From positions 558,225 to 622,224 of the forward strand of contig NZ_KI421500.1 of assembly GCF_000473145.1 (NCBI RefSeq): DNA of 64,000 nucleotides, given 5' to 3'. The translations under genes and the position numbers were made by a program. The notes beneath the pieces are model-generated. The model had not been told where the DNA came from. It did not search any database and saw only the letters and a program-made list of their open reading frames with translations. This stretch comes from Leisingera daeponensis DSM 23529 (GTDB taxonomy: Bacteria > Pseudomonadota > Alphaproteobacteria > Rhodobacterales > Rhodobacteraceae). Below, piece after piece: positions 23,835 to 31,980 of the stretch (positions within the stretch are counted from its first letter, which is position 1; each line of letters begins with the position of its first letter).

Positions 23835-24570
23835 GGGCGCTGGGCCTGGAACCTTGCGGTTCGTCCGATCCGGCGGTGATGCCGGGGCAGGAAGGAGGCG
23901 GCGCCGCCGGAAAGCCCCAAGGGGGCCATGGGCGGAGGGTGGACGGGGGTCGCAAGCCCCCGTGTCCGCTGAAGCCTTCGGTGCGGGACGCCCCTGCACC
24001 CGATGAAGAGGTGGTCTTGGGGGCCCTGTGATCTCCTGGCGGTGCGGGGTGTCAGTCCGCACCAGTGTCGCGACGGGATGCAGTATCGCAGGACCAGGTT
24101 AAGGCCGGGAAAGCGGGGCGTGCGGTGGATGCGCAACACCCTAGCGGACGCTCAGGAGAGAGTGCCTGTTTGCGCATTATCGGCCCGTGCCGCGAAGCGG
24201 CAGGACCCGCGCCCGGCCTCCCCGGAAGGGCGCTTCGCACCCGCCGGGGGCCGGGCGCGGGCCTGAAGTTGCAGACTCGCCGCGAGATGATTCCACCTTT
24301 GCAATTCTGTCCGGCGCTAACATTTGTGCGGATTTCCGCACAAAGCCCGAAGCGCCTTGTGCGGGATTTCGCACAGCTTTTGATCCGCATCCCCGGGCAG
24401 CCTTGGGGTGGGCCCGTAAGCCTCTGTCAAATGGCGGAAATTCCGGATGGCAGATGATTCCCGAATCAAATCTTGAGCGGCTTTCCGCAACTTGGGATGC
24501 TCTGAGCGGGCTTCAGCCATGCGCTGAGGGCAACATAGAATTTTCTGATGATTTTTCTGGGAGGAAAGAC
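23835..24570. other. Long intergenic region between dctD and dctP
   Basis: About 735 bases with no supported gene. It contains a perfect 13-bp inverted repeat, CCCGCGCCCGGCC at 24206-24218 and its complement at 24249-24261, that could form a hairpin, although no U-tract follows. It also holds two tandem palindromes (24323 and 24358). No TGGCAC-N5-TTGC sigma-54 promoter was found between the palindromes and dctP. Confidence 0.6.
24323..24375 (+). promoter_or_regulatory. Tandem palindromic operators upstream of dctP
   Basis: Site 1 (24323-24344) has perfect 10-bp arms, TTTGTGCGGA and TCCGCACAAA. Site 2 (24358-24375) is TGTGCG-GGATTT-CGCACA. The cores start 33 bp apart, about three helical turns, so two dimers would sit on one face. 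Two tandem sites of unequal quality are also the layout of the DctD upstream sites of rhizobial dctA. They lie about 195-245 bp before the dctP start. Confidence 0.7.
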
Positions 24571-25572
24571 ATGAAATTCCTGACCACTGCTGCGACCGCA
24601 CTGGCGCTGGCCGTTTCCGCAGGCGCTGCAAGCGCCGCCTGTGACGACGGCGAAATCGTGGTGAAGTTCAGCCACGTCACCAACACCGACAAGCACCCCA
24701 AGGGGATTGCCGCATCGCTGCTGCAACAGCGCGTCAACGACGAGATGAACGGCACCATGTGCATGGAGGTCTACCCGAACTCCACCCTCTACAACGACGA
24801 CAAGGTGCTGGAGGCGATGCTGCAGGGCGACGTGCAGATGGCGGCGCCGTCGCTGTCGAAATTCGAGCAGTTCACCAAGCAGTTCCGCATCTTCGACCTG
24901 CCGTTCATGTTCAAGAACATCGAAGCCGTGGATGCCTTCCAGGCCTCGGATGCCGGCCAGGCGATGAAAGAATCGATGGCCCGCCGCGGCATTCTGGGCC
25001 TGGAGTTCTGGCACAACGGCATGAAGCAGATGTCGGCCAACAAGCCGCTGATCTCGCCTGAGGATGCCAAGGGCCTGAAGTTCCGCGTGCAGCAGTCGGA
25101 AGTGCTGAAGGCGCAGTTCGAAGCCTTGGGCGCCAGCCCGCAGCCGATGGCCTTTTCCGAGGTCTACGGCGCGCTGCAGACCGGCGTTGTGGACGGGCAG
25201 GAGAACACCTGGTCCAACGTCTACGGCCAGAAGTTCTTTGAGGTGCAGGACGGCATCACCGAGACCAATCACGGCGCGCTTGACTATCTGGTTGTGACCT
25301 CCACCGACTGGTGGGACAGCCTGCCTGAAGACGTGCGCAGCCAGCTGGCCACTATCGTGCGCGAGGTCAGCATGGAGCGGAACGCAGCGGTGGGCGAGGT
25401 CGACAAGGAAGCCCGCCAGGCGGTGCTGGATGCCGGCGGTGTGATCCGCGAGCTGGACGAGGCGCAGCGCCAGGCCTGGCTCGAAGCGATGAAACCGGTC
25501 TGGGAGCAGTTCCGCGACGATGTTGGCCAGGACAACATCGAAGCCGCGCAGGCGATCAACGCAGGTTTCTGA
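24571..25572 (+). CDS. dctP: TRAP transporter substrate-binding protein, DctP
   Basis: Periplasmic binding protein for C4-dicarboxylates (DctP family), 333 residues. The Sec signal peptide MKFLTTAATALALAVSAGAA ends near ASAACDDGE. Family features include FSHVTNTDKHPKGIAA, the ligand-binding arginine in GLKFRVQQSEVL, and GVVDGQENTWSNVYGQKF. GGGAGGAAAGAC precedes the ATG at 24571. It is followed by dctQ and dctM. Dicarboxylate specificity is suggested by the dctB-dctD neighbours. Confidence 0.92.
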   Translation: MKFLTTAATALALAVSAGAASAACDDGEIVVKFSHVTNTDKHPKGIAASLLQQRVNDEMNGTMCMEVYPNSTLYNDDKVLEAMLQGDVQMAAPSLSKFEQFTKQFRIFDLPFMFKNIEAVDAFQASDAGQAMKESMARRGILGLEFWHNGMKQMSANKPLISPEDAKGLKFRVQQSEVLKAQFEALGASPQPMAFSEVYGALQTGVVDGQENTWSNVYGQKFFEVQDGITETNHGALDYLVVTSTDWWDSLPEDVRSQLATIVREVSMERNAAVGEVDKEARQAVLDAGGVIRELDEAQRQAWLEAMKPVWEQFRDDVGQDNIEAAQAINAGF

Positions 25573-25669
25573 TTCCGTTCGCCTGACACACCGAAGCGGC
25601 CCGGCTCCCGCCCTGCGGAGCCGGGCCTTTGCAAACCCGGCGCTGGCCGCCGGGCAGGGGGATACTTCC

Positions 25670-26359
25670 ATGTCTTCAAAGTATGTGCCCGCCTCCGGCC
25701 TGGGCCGCGCGGTTAACGAGCTGGAGGAGACCGCCATCGCGGTGATCCTCGGTGCGATGACCCTCATCACCTTCGTCAACGTGATTTTGCGCTACGTCTT
25801 TTCCTCCGGGCTGATCTGGGGGCTTGAGGCGGTGACGTTCCTGTTCGCCTGGCTGGTGCTTTTCGGCGTCAGCTATGCCGTCAAGATCACTGCGCATCTG
25901 GGGGTGGATGCGGTCACCAGCCTGCTGGCGCCGCGCACGCGGCGGATCGCCGCCATTGTGGCTGGCCTGATCTGCCTGGCCTATGCCGCGCTTCTGCTGA
26001 AGGGGGCCTGGGACTACTGGGCCAACTTCGCCAACCTGCCGCAGACCACGGGCCGCTGGTTCCCGACGGGGTTCGAGGAGATGAAGCGCACGTCTTACCG
26101 CGGCTGGTACGAGGTGGTGGACATCAGCTTTCCCGAGTGGCTGCGTTTCATCGAGCCGGTCATGAATGAGGGCGAGCATTACGAGAAGCTGCCGCGCTTC
26201 ATTCCCTATTTCATCCTGCCTTTCGGGATGGCGCTTTTGCTGTTCCGCTTTGTGCAGGCCTTTCTGGCCATCCTGTGCGGCGACAGCGACAGCCTGATCG
26301 TCAGCCACGAAGCCGAAGACGCCGTCGAAGATGTGCGCCATATGAACGCCGGGGACTAA
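25670..26359 (+). CDS. dctQ: TRAP transporter small membrane subunit, DctQ
   Basis: Small integral membrane subunit, 229 residues from the ATG at 25670. Four hydrophobic helices lie at about 20-45, 52-72, 88-110 and 175-205. The loop between the third and fourth, with FPTGFEEMKRTSYRGWYEVV, is longer than in many DctQ proteins. It lies between dctP and dctM; the dctM start follows the stop after 4 nt. The ribosome-binding site is weak (GCAGGGGG). Confidence 0.88.
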   Translation: MSSKYVPASGLGRAVNELEETAIAVILGAMTLITFVNVILRYVFSSGLIWGLEAVTFLFAWLVLFGVSYAVKITAHLGVDAVTSLLAPRTRRIAAIVAGLICLAYAALLLKGAWDYWANFANLPQTTGRWFPTGFEEMKRTSYRGWYEVVDISFPEWLRFIEPVMNEGEHYEKLPRFIPYFILPFGMALLLFRFVQAFLAILCGDSDSLIVSHEAEDAVEDVRHMNAGD

Positions 26360-26363
26360 CTGA

Positions 26364-27758
26364 ATGGACGTCTTGATTCTCTTTATCATGGTCGTGGGGC
26401 TGATGCTGATCGGGGTGCCGATCGCGGTCTCGCTGGGCTTCTCCTCGATCATCTTCCTGCTGGTGCTGAGCGATACATCGCTGGCCTCCATCGCGCAGAC
26501 GCTGTTTCAGGCGATGGCGGGGCATTACACGCTGCTGGCAATCCCGTTCTTCATCCTGGCCTCCTCGTTCATGTCCACGGGCGGGGTGGCGAAACGGATC
26601 ATCCGCTTTTCCATCGCCTGCGTCGGCCATCTGCGCGGCGGGCTGGCGATTGCCGGGGTGTTTGCCTGCATGCTGTTTGCGGCGCTGTCGGGCTCGTCGC
26701 CCGCAACCGTGGTGGCGATCGGCTCCATCGTGATCGCCGCCATGCGGCAGGCGGGCTATACCAAGGAGTTCGCGGCAGGCGTCATCGCCAACGCGGGCAC
26801 CCTGGGCATCCTGATCCCGCCCTCCATCGTGATGGTGGTCTATGCGTCCGCCACCGATGTCTCGGTCGGCCGGATGTTCCTTGCGGGCGTCATTCCGGGC
26901 ATCATGGCCGGCGTGATGCTGATGGTGACCATCTATATCATGGCTGGCATCCGCGGCATGCCCAAGGGCGAGTGGCAGGGCTGGGGCGAGATCGGCAGCA
27001 GCTTTGCCGAGGCCTTCTGGGGCCTGATGCTGATCGTCATCATCATGGTCGGGATCTACGGCATCCCCGGCATCACCGGCGCGATCTTCACGCCGACGGA
27101 AGCGGCGGCGGTGGCCTCGGTCTATGCCTTTATCGTGGCAGTCTTCGTCTATCGCGACATGGGCCCGCTGAAGGCAAAGGACGGCGGCCGCAACAAGACG
27201 CTGCTGCAGTACCCGCTGGCGCTGGTGACCGCCTTTTTCCACAAGGACACCCGCCACACGCTGTTTGAGGCGGGCAAGCTGACGATCACGCTGATGTTCA
27301 TCATCGCCAACGCGCTGATCCTGAAGCATGTGCTGACCGATGAGCAGATCCCGCAGCATATCGCCAGCGCCATGCTGTCCGCGGGCTTTGGCCCGGTGAT
27401 GTTCCTGATCGTCGTCAACGTGATCCTGCTGATCGGCGGCCAGTTCATGGAACCGTCGGGCCTGCTGGTCATTGTGGCACCGCTGGTGTTCCCGATTGCC
27501 ATCGAGCTGGGCATCGACCCGATCCACCTGGGCATCATCATGGTGGTCAACATGGAGATCGGCATGATCACCCCGCCGGTCGGCCTGAACCTGTTCGTGA
27601 CTTCGGGTGTGGCAGGGATGCCGATGATGGCAGTGGTGCGGGCCGCCCTGCCGTTCCTGGCGGTGCTGTTCGTCTTCCTGATCATGGTGACCTACATCCC
27701 CTGGATTTCGACCTATCTGCCGAATTCCATCATGGGGCCGGAGATCATAACGAAGTAG
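26364..27758 (+). CDS. dctM: TRAP transporter large membrane subunit, DctM
   Basis: Transport-channel subunit of 464 residues with about 12 hydrophobic helices. Family signatures are LLAIPFFILASSFM, ALSGSSPATVVAIGSI, NAGTLGILIPPSIVMVVYA, EMGMITPPVGLNLFV-like MEIGMITPPVGLNLFV, and FTPTEAAAVASVYA. Together with DctP and DctQ it imports C4-dicarboxylates, driven by sodium ions. A hairpin terminator follows 18 nt after the stop. Confidence 0.93.
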   Translation: MDVLILFIMVVGLMLIGVPIAVSLGFSSIIFLLVLSDTSLASIAQTLFQAMAGHYTLLAIPFFILASSFMSTGGVAKRIIRFSIACVGHLRGGLAIAGVFACMLFAALSGSSPATVVAIGSIVIAAMRQAGYTKEFAAGVIANAGTLGILIPPSIVMVVYASATDVSVGRMFLAGVIPGIMAGVMLMVTIYIMAGIRGMPKGEWQGWGEIGSSFAEAFWGLMLIVIIMVGIYGIPGITGAIFTPTEAAAVASVYAFIVAVFVYRDMGPLKAKDGGRNKTLLQYPLALVTAFFHKDTRHTLFEAGKLTITLMFIIANALILKHVLTDEQIPQHIASAMLSAGFGPVMFLIVVNVILLIGGQFMEPSGLLVIVAPLVFPIAIELGIDPIHLGIIMVVNMEIGMITPPVGLNLFVTSGVAGMPMMAVVRAALPFLAVLFVFLIMVTYIPWISTYLPNSIMGPEIITK

Positions 27759-27776
27759 CTTTAAGGTAAAAAGAAA

Positions 27777-27803
27777 CGCCCCGGGAAACCGGGGCGCTTT
27801 GCA
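27777..27803 (+). terminator. Intrinsic terminator of dctPQM
   Basis: Perfect 8-bp stem CGCCCCGG-GAAA-CCGGGGCG (27777-27796) with a GNRA-type tetraloop, followed by CTTTGCATTT. On the other strand it is followed by TTTCTTTTT, so it could work in both directions. Confidence 0.85.
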
Positions 27804-27810
27804 TTTCAGG

Positions 27811-27939
27811 AGAGGGGCGCTGCCCCGCAGGTTTATGTTGGAAGAGGGGCGCTGCCCCTCTTGGCCGTTGGCCAATTCACCCCGGAGTATTTGGGGGAAA
27901 GATGAAGCCCAGGCAGATTTCATCTTTCCAAAAATACTC
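27811..27939. repeat. Intergenic repeat family 1, copy D (two facing elements)
   Basis: Holds two GGGGCGCTGCCCC hairpins (about 27814-27826 and 27846-27858), then GGAGTATTTGGGGGAAAGAT (27882 onward). After a 12-nt spacer the opposite element follows, CATCTTTCCAAAAATACTC (27921-27939). The facing ends can pair over about 21 bp. It lies between the convergent dctM and tpiA genes. Confidence 0.82.
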
Positions 27940-27969
27940 AAATCCAAGGCCCGGGCCGCTGCGCGCCGG

Positions 27970-28713
27970 TCAGCTGGCTTCCAGCGCGCTGATGATCGGG
28001 GAGAAATCCGCGGCCTTGAGGCTGGCACCGCCCACAAGCGCGCCATCGACGTTGGAGACAGCAAAGATCTCCGCGGCATTGGAGGGCTTGACCGAGCCGC
28101 CGTAGAGCAGGCGGATGCTGTCTGCGGTGTCCGCGCCGAAGCGGGCGGTGAGCTCGGCGCGCAGGAAATCGTGAACCTCGGCGATCTGCTCCAGCGTCGG
28201 CACCTTGCCGGTGCCGATGGCCCAGACCGGTTCGTAAGCGATCACGGTGTTTGCGCCGGTGGCATTGGCGGGCACGGAGCCTGCGAGCTGGGTGCCTGCC
28301 ACATTCAGCGTGTTGCCTGCTTCGCGTTCCGCGAGGGTTTCACCGATGCAGATCACGGCCGTGAGGCCCTCGGAAATGGCGGCCTCCGCCTTGGCGCAGA
28401 CCTGGGCGTCGGTCTCGCCGTGGTCGGCGCGGCGTTCGGAATGGCCGAGGATCACGGCGGAGGCGCCTGCGTCCTTGAGCATGGCAGCGGACAGATCGCC
28501 GGTGTGGGCGCCGGACGCCTTTGCGTGGCAGTCCTGGCCGCCGATGGCGATGCCCCGGGCGGCCTCTGCGGCGCGCGACAGCAGGGTTGCGGGCGGGCAG
28601 ATCAGGATGTCTGCGGCCGGGGCGGGGTGGCTTTCCGCGAGCGCTGCGAGCTCGGCCAGGGCCGCGCCGGTGCCGTTCATTTTCCAGTTGCCTGCTGCAA
28701 GTTTACGCCGCAT
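27970..28713 (-). CDS. tpiA: Triose-phosphate isomerase
   Basis: Interconverts glyceraldehyde 3-phosphate and dihydroxyacetone phosphate. It has 247 residues from the ATG at 28713; the open frame extends a little further but without family match. Active-site residues are Lys in AAGNWKMNG, His in VILGHSERR and Glu in [12 protein letters not shown], and the phosphate-binding loop is [17 protein letters not shown] stand-alone gene here. Confidence 0.96.
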   Translation of the reverse strand: MRRKLAAGNWKMNGTGAALAELAALAESHPAPAADILICPPATLLSRAAEAARGIAIGGQDCHAKASGAHTGDLSAAMLKDAGASAVILGHSERRADHGETDAQVCAKAEAAISEGLTAVICIGETLAEREAGNTLNVAGTQLAGSVPANATGANTVIAYEPVWAIGTGKVPTLEQIAEVHDFLRAELTARFGADTADSIRLLYGGSVKPSNAAEIFAVSNVDGALVGGASLKAADFSPIISALEAS

Positions 28714-28803
28714 GGGGGAATGCCTCCGAATGTCCTGTCTGGGCGTGACTGGTAGCACCGGCTGCCGGGCGGCGCAATTCGCTTGGGCGGGGCAGTGCGA
28801 TGC

Positions 28804-28828
28804 AAAAAGGGCGGGGAAGACCCCGCCC
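28804..28828 (-). terminator. Intrinsic terminator of the A-type Fe-S carrier gene
   Basis: On the minus strand GGGCGGGG-TCTT-CCCCGCCC (28809-28828) is followed by TTTTT. It lies just after the stop at 28855. Confidence 0.88.
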
Positions 28829-28854
28829 GCCGGTTTTGTCCTGACAGCATTGGC

Positions 28855-29214
28855 TCAGCTGCCGGGCACCTCCTTGAAGGAGATCGACTCGCCGCAGCCG
28901 CAGGCCTCGGCCACGTTGGGGTTGTTGAACTTGAAACCGCTTTCCAAGAGCGACACCTCGTAGTCGATTTCGGTTCCGAACAGGAACATCTGCGCCATCG
29001 GCGCGATCAGGATGCGGGCGCCGTCCTGTTCCACCACCTCGTCGTTGGGGGCGGGCTCATCGACGTATTCCATGGTGTATTCCATGCCCGCACAGCCGCC
29101 TTTCTTGACGCCGATGCGCAGGCCGGCATGACCGTCCTTCTGCATCAGCTTGGCGATCTGCGCCGCTGCCTTGGGCGTCATTGTCACAGCTTGCTTGCCG
29201 GGAATTCCAAACAT
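28855..29214 (-). CDS. A-type iron-sulfur carrier (HesB/IscA/SufA family)
   Basis: Carrier that passes Fe-S clusters to apoproteins. It has 119 residues from the ATG at 29214, with GGAG six bases upstream. The three cluster cysteines are in KKGGCAGMEY and ACGCGES near the C-terminus. The N-terminus MFGIPGKQAVTMTPKAAAQI is typical of alphaproteobacterial SufA/ErpA-like proteins. SufT follows upstream on the same strand, so the two genes may work together; no other suf genes are in the window. Confidence 0.9.
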   Translation of the reverse strand: MFGIPGKQAVTMTPKAAAQIAKLMQKDGHAGLRIGVKKGGCAGMEYTMEYVDEPAPNDEVVEQDGARILIAPMAQMFLFGTEIDYEVSLLESGFKFNNPNVAEACGCGESISFKEVPGS

Positions 29215-29338
29215 CCGGGTCTCCAAAAGTCGCGCGTTGCTTTGTATTTAGGAGCGCCGTGCCGCGGTCTCAAGGGCGCGCGGGCAGCGGACCGGCGCAT
29301 CAGCGGCGCCGCCCCGGGGGCGGACGCGCCCCAAAGGC

Positions 29339-29701
29339 TTACATGAAGCCCAGTTCGAGGCGGGCCTCGTCGGACATCATCTCCATGCCCCAGGGCGGCT
29401 CCCAGGTGAGCTGCACGTCAACGCTCTTGACGCCGGGCACCGGCGACACCGCATCGACGATCCAGCCCGGCATCTCGCCCGCGACAGGGCAGCCCGGCGC
29501 GGTCAGGGTCATGATGATTTTCACATCGTTCTCGTCGTTGATGGCGATCGTGTAGATCAGCCCCAGTTCATAGATGTTCACCGGGATTTCCGGGTCATAG
29601 ACGGTGCGGCAGGCCTCGGCCACGGCCTCGTACAGCGGGTGGCTGACGGAGGAGGGCGCGATCAGCGGTGCGCCTTCGAGCGGTTCTGAAGGGTTGGTCA
29701 T
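29339..29701 (-). CDS. sufT: SufT-like DUF59 (MIP18) Fe-S maturation protein
   Basis: A 120-residue DUF59/MIP18 protein. Motifs are TVYDPEIPVNIYELGLIY, MTLTAPGCPVAGEMP with the conserved cysteine, and VDVQLTWEPPWG. SufT proteins assist maturation of Fe-S proteins. The A-type carrier gene lies downstream on the same strand. Upstream, at about 29733-29745, the minus strand carries ATATTTCCTATAT, the same 13-mer found before cobA. Confidence 0.9.
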   Translation of the reverse strand: MTNPSEPLEGAPLIAPSSVSHPLYEAVAEACRTVYDPEIPVNIYELGLIYTIAINDENDVKIIMTLTAPGCPVAGEMPGWIVDAVSPVPGVKSVDVQLTWEPPWGMEMMSDEARLELGFM

Positions 29702-29943
29702 GATGGTCCCGGTCTGATTATCCGACGGTTTATATAGGAAATATGCGGCCCGGCGTCCAGAGGCGCCGCGCGCCGCAGCGGCAATGAGGCCGCAGCAGGC
29801 TGCCTGCGCGGGATTGCTTTGGCGGGTCTGCGCGCTAAATCGTTACTTCCCCATAATGATTTTGAAAGCTGCTGGGATGCAGCGGCCAGATGCCGCACGC
29901 CGGCCGGAGCGCGGCGCCTGGCAGGAACGGGGGAGGGAGAGCC

Positions 29944-30702
29944 ATGCCTGAGCCGAGTATGCCTGCACGGGCTGCCGCGATTGCCGGGGCGGCGCTTGCC
30001 GCGCTCTTGGGGACCGCCGCGGCGGCCCAGGACCTGCGCGGCTGGCGCTGGCAGCTGACGCCCTTTGTGCTGGCGCCTTCGGTAGAGAGCACAACAGAGC
30101 TGGGCCGGGCCGCCGGGGATGTCGCGTTTGAGGCAAGCGATGTGTTCGACCAGCTGCAGGCGGGCGGAATGCTGCAGTTCGAGGGTGTCCACAGCAGCCG
30201 GTTCGGGTTCCGGCTGCGGTATGCGCTGCTGGATGCCGATGCCATTGGCAGCAGCTCTGCCGGCGCGGTGCCTGTGACCTACGATCAGAATGTGGCGGAG
30301 GCGGTGGTCACCTACAGCTTCGGGCGCGGGCGGGACAGTTTCGAGCTGTTCGGGGGCGTGCGCCACTGGGATGTGGATGTGATTGCCGGTGTGCCCGGCG
30401 GCACCGTGCGGCAGGGGGCGGAGTGGACAGATCCGATTGCCGGGCTGCGCTGGCAGCGCCGGGTGTCGCCGGAGTTCAGTATCCTGCTGGAGGGCGACAT
30501 CGGCGGCTTCGGTACCGGGTCGGATCAGAGCTGGTCGGCGATGGGCGGGCTGGTCTATGACCGCTGGGAGCGCGCCTCGATCTATGTGATGTACCGCGGG
30601 CTGGGGGTGGATTACCAGGAGGGCACCCGCGGCACCGGCAGTTTCTTCCGCCATGATGCGGTGACCCATGGCCTGTTGGCGGGCATCGGGTTCAAGTTCT
30701 GA
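29944..30702 (+). CDS. Outer-membrane beta-barrel protein
   Basis: A 252-residue exported protein. The signal peptide (about residues 1-28, ending AAAAQ) is followed by alternating hydrophobic strands such as MLQFEGVHSSRFGFRLRYALL, seen in parts as FGFRLRYALL. It also has YSFGRGRDSFELFGGVRHW and FSILLEGDIGGFG. The sequence ends GIGFKF with the terminal phenylalanine expected of BAM substrates. GGGAGGGAGAGCC precedes the ATG at 29944. No specific function can be named; small barrels of this kind are often adhesion or osmotic-stress proteins. Confidence 0.8.
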   Translation: MPEPSMPARAAAIAGAALAALLGTAAAAQDLRGWRWQLTPFVLAPSVESTTELGRAAGDVAFEASDVFDQLQAGGMLQFEGVHSSRFGFRLRYALLDADAIGSSSAGAVPVTYDQNVAEAVVTYSFGRGRDSFELFGGVRHWDVDVIAGVPGGTVRQGAEWTDPIAGLRWQRRVSPEFSILLEGDIGGFGTGSDQSWSAMGGLVYDRWERASIYVMYRGLGVDYQEGTRGTGSFFRHDAVTHGLLAGIGFKF

Positions 30703-30736
30703 GGGCGGGCGGCAGCATGGCGGCCCGCCCGCCGGA

Positions 30737-31015
30737 TCAATCGTTGATATCGCGGTCGAAGGTTTTGACCTGGCCCTTGGGCAGGGCAAACAGCCGTTTC
30801 AGCAGCAGCCAGGCAGCCAGCGACAGGCCGGCAAAGATCAGCAGCAGCAGGGGCAGGCCCCAGCTGCCGCCGGAGACCAGCAGCAGCAGCGCCACCGCGG
30901 CACCGCCGATGGCGAAGCCGAGGAAGACGAAGCCGGGCACCAGGACTTCGAGGATGCCCAGCACCAGCGCCGCCGCCGCCCAGACCCACCAGAGCGTCCA
31001 GAAGCCATCTGCCAT
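30737..31015 (-). CDS. NfeD-family membrane protein
   Basis: Short NfeD-like protein, 92 residues from the ATG that overlaps the preceding stop (TGATG at 31017-31013); a GTG one codon earlier is also possible. It has two to three hydrophobic segments (WWVWAAAALVLGILEVL, FVFLGFAIGGAAVALLLL and LPLLLLIFAGLSLAAWLLL). Only the membrane part is present; the OB-fold domain is short or missing. Overlap with the SPFH gene fits the known NfeD-SPFH partnership in membrane microdomains. Confidence 0.85.
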   Translation of the reverse strand: MADGFWTLWWVWAAAALVLGILEVLVPGFVFLGFAIGGAAVALLLLVSGGSWGLPLLLLIFAGLSLAAWLLLKRLFALPKGQVKTFDRDIND

Positions 31016-31905
31016 CACTTGCTTCCTTTCAGCAGCTTGAAGGCGTCGCCAAAGGCTTCCAGCGCGTGGGCGGGGACCAGAATGGTCTGCTTGCCTTCCC
31101 CTTTGCCGAGGGCGTTGAGCGCTTCCACCTGTTTCAGGGCGACCTGGTACTGGGCGGCCTCGATGCCGTTTTCGCGGATCGCCTTGGCGACCACTTCGGT
31201 GGCATAGGCCTCGGCTTCGGCCTGAATGCGGCGGGCCTTGGCGGTCTGCTCGGCGGCGTAAAGCTCTGCATCGGCGTTCAGCTCGACCGCGCGTTTCTGG
31301 CCCTCGGCCTTGGTCACCTCGGCGCGCCGCGCGCGTTCCGCATTCAGCTGCTGCAGCATGGCGTCGCGGGTGGCCTGGTCCAGGTTCACATCCAGGATCT
31401 CGGCGCGGGTCACTTCGATGCCCCAGTCGTCCACCGCGCTTTCGACGCTTTCCTGGATGCGGGAAATCAGCTGGGCGCGGTTGGACTGCACCTCGTCCAG
31501 ATCCATCTTGCCGATCTCGGCGCGCACGATGCCCGCCACGGTGGTGGCGATGGCGCCGTCCACATCGCGGATCCGGTAGACGGTCTTTTCCGGCTCAAGG
31601 ATGCGGTAGAACACGGAGGTGTCGATCTGCACCAGCACGTTGTCCTTGGTGATCGCGTCCTGGGTGGCGTTCGGGAGCTGGCGCTCCAGGATGGAGATCT
31701 TGTGGCGGGCCACGTCGAGGAGGGGCACGATGAAGTTGATGCCCGGCCCCAGCACCGAATGCAGGCGGCCGAAGCGCTCGACCACGTATTTCTCCGACTG
31801 GGGCACGATCTTGACCCCTTTGAGGGCGACGATAATCAGCAGGAGGGCGCCCAGCAGATAGAGAAGATTACCGGACAAGAGGTCGAGCAGGTCGTTTTCG
31901 GTCAT
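31015..31905 (-). CDS. SPFH/stomatin-family membrane protein, QmcA-like
   Basis: A 296-residue protein with one N-terminal membrane helix (about 11-31). The SPFH/Band 7 domain follows, with VPQSEKYVVERFGRLHSVL and ALDEVQSNR-type text seen as MDLDEVQSNRAQL. An Ala/Glu-rich helical region follows (AELYAAEQTAKARRIQAEAE in part). It is expected to form oligomers in membrane microdomains. Its stop overlaps the NfeD gene start, so they are translated together. Confidence 0.9.
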   Translation of the reverse strand: MTENDLLDLLSGNLLYLLGALLLIIVALKGVKIVPQSEKYVVERFGRLHSVLGPGINFIVPLLDVARHKISILERQLPNATQDAITKDNVLVQIDTSVFYRILEPEKTVYRIRDVDGAIATTVAGIVRAEIGKMDLDEVQSNRAQLISRIQESVESAVDDWGIEVTRAEILDVNLDQATRDAMLQQLNAERARRAEVTKAEGQKRAVELNADAELYAAEQTAKARRIQAEAEAYATEVVAKAIRENGIEAAQYQVALKQVEALNALGKGEGKQTILVPAHALEAFGDAFKLLKGSK

Positions 31906-31980
31906 GAATCTGCCTTCTGTTTCAAGCTTCTGCGCGTAGGATCGTGCGGGCGCGCGGGATAGGTCAAGGGGAACCGCGGA

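Noticed and set aside
24376..24570. Sigma-54 promoter before dctP
   Set aside because: No TGGCAC-N5-TTGC or GG-N10-GC match of acceptable quality was found.
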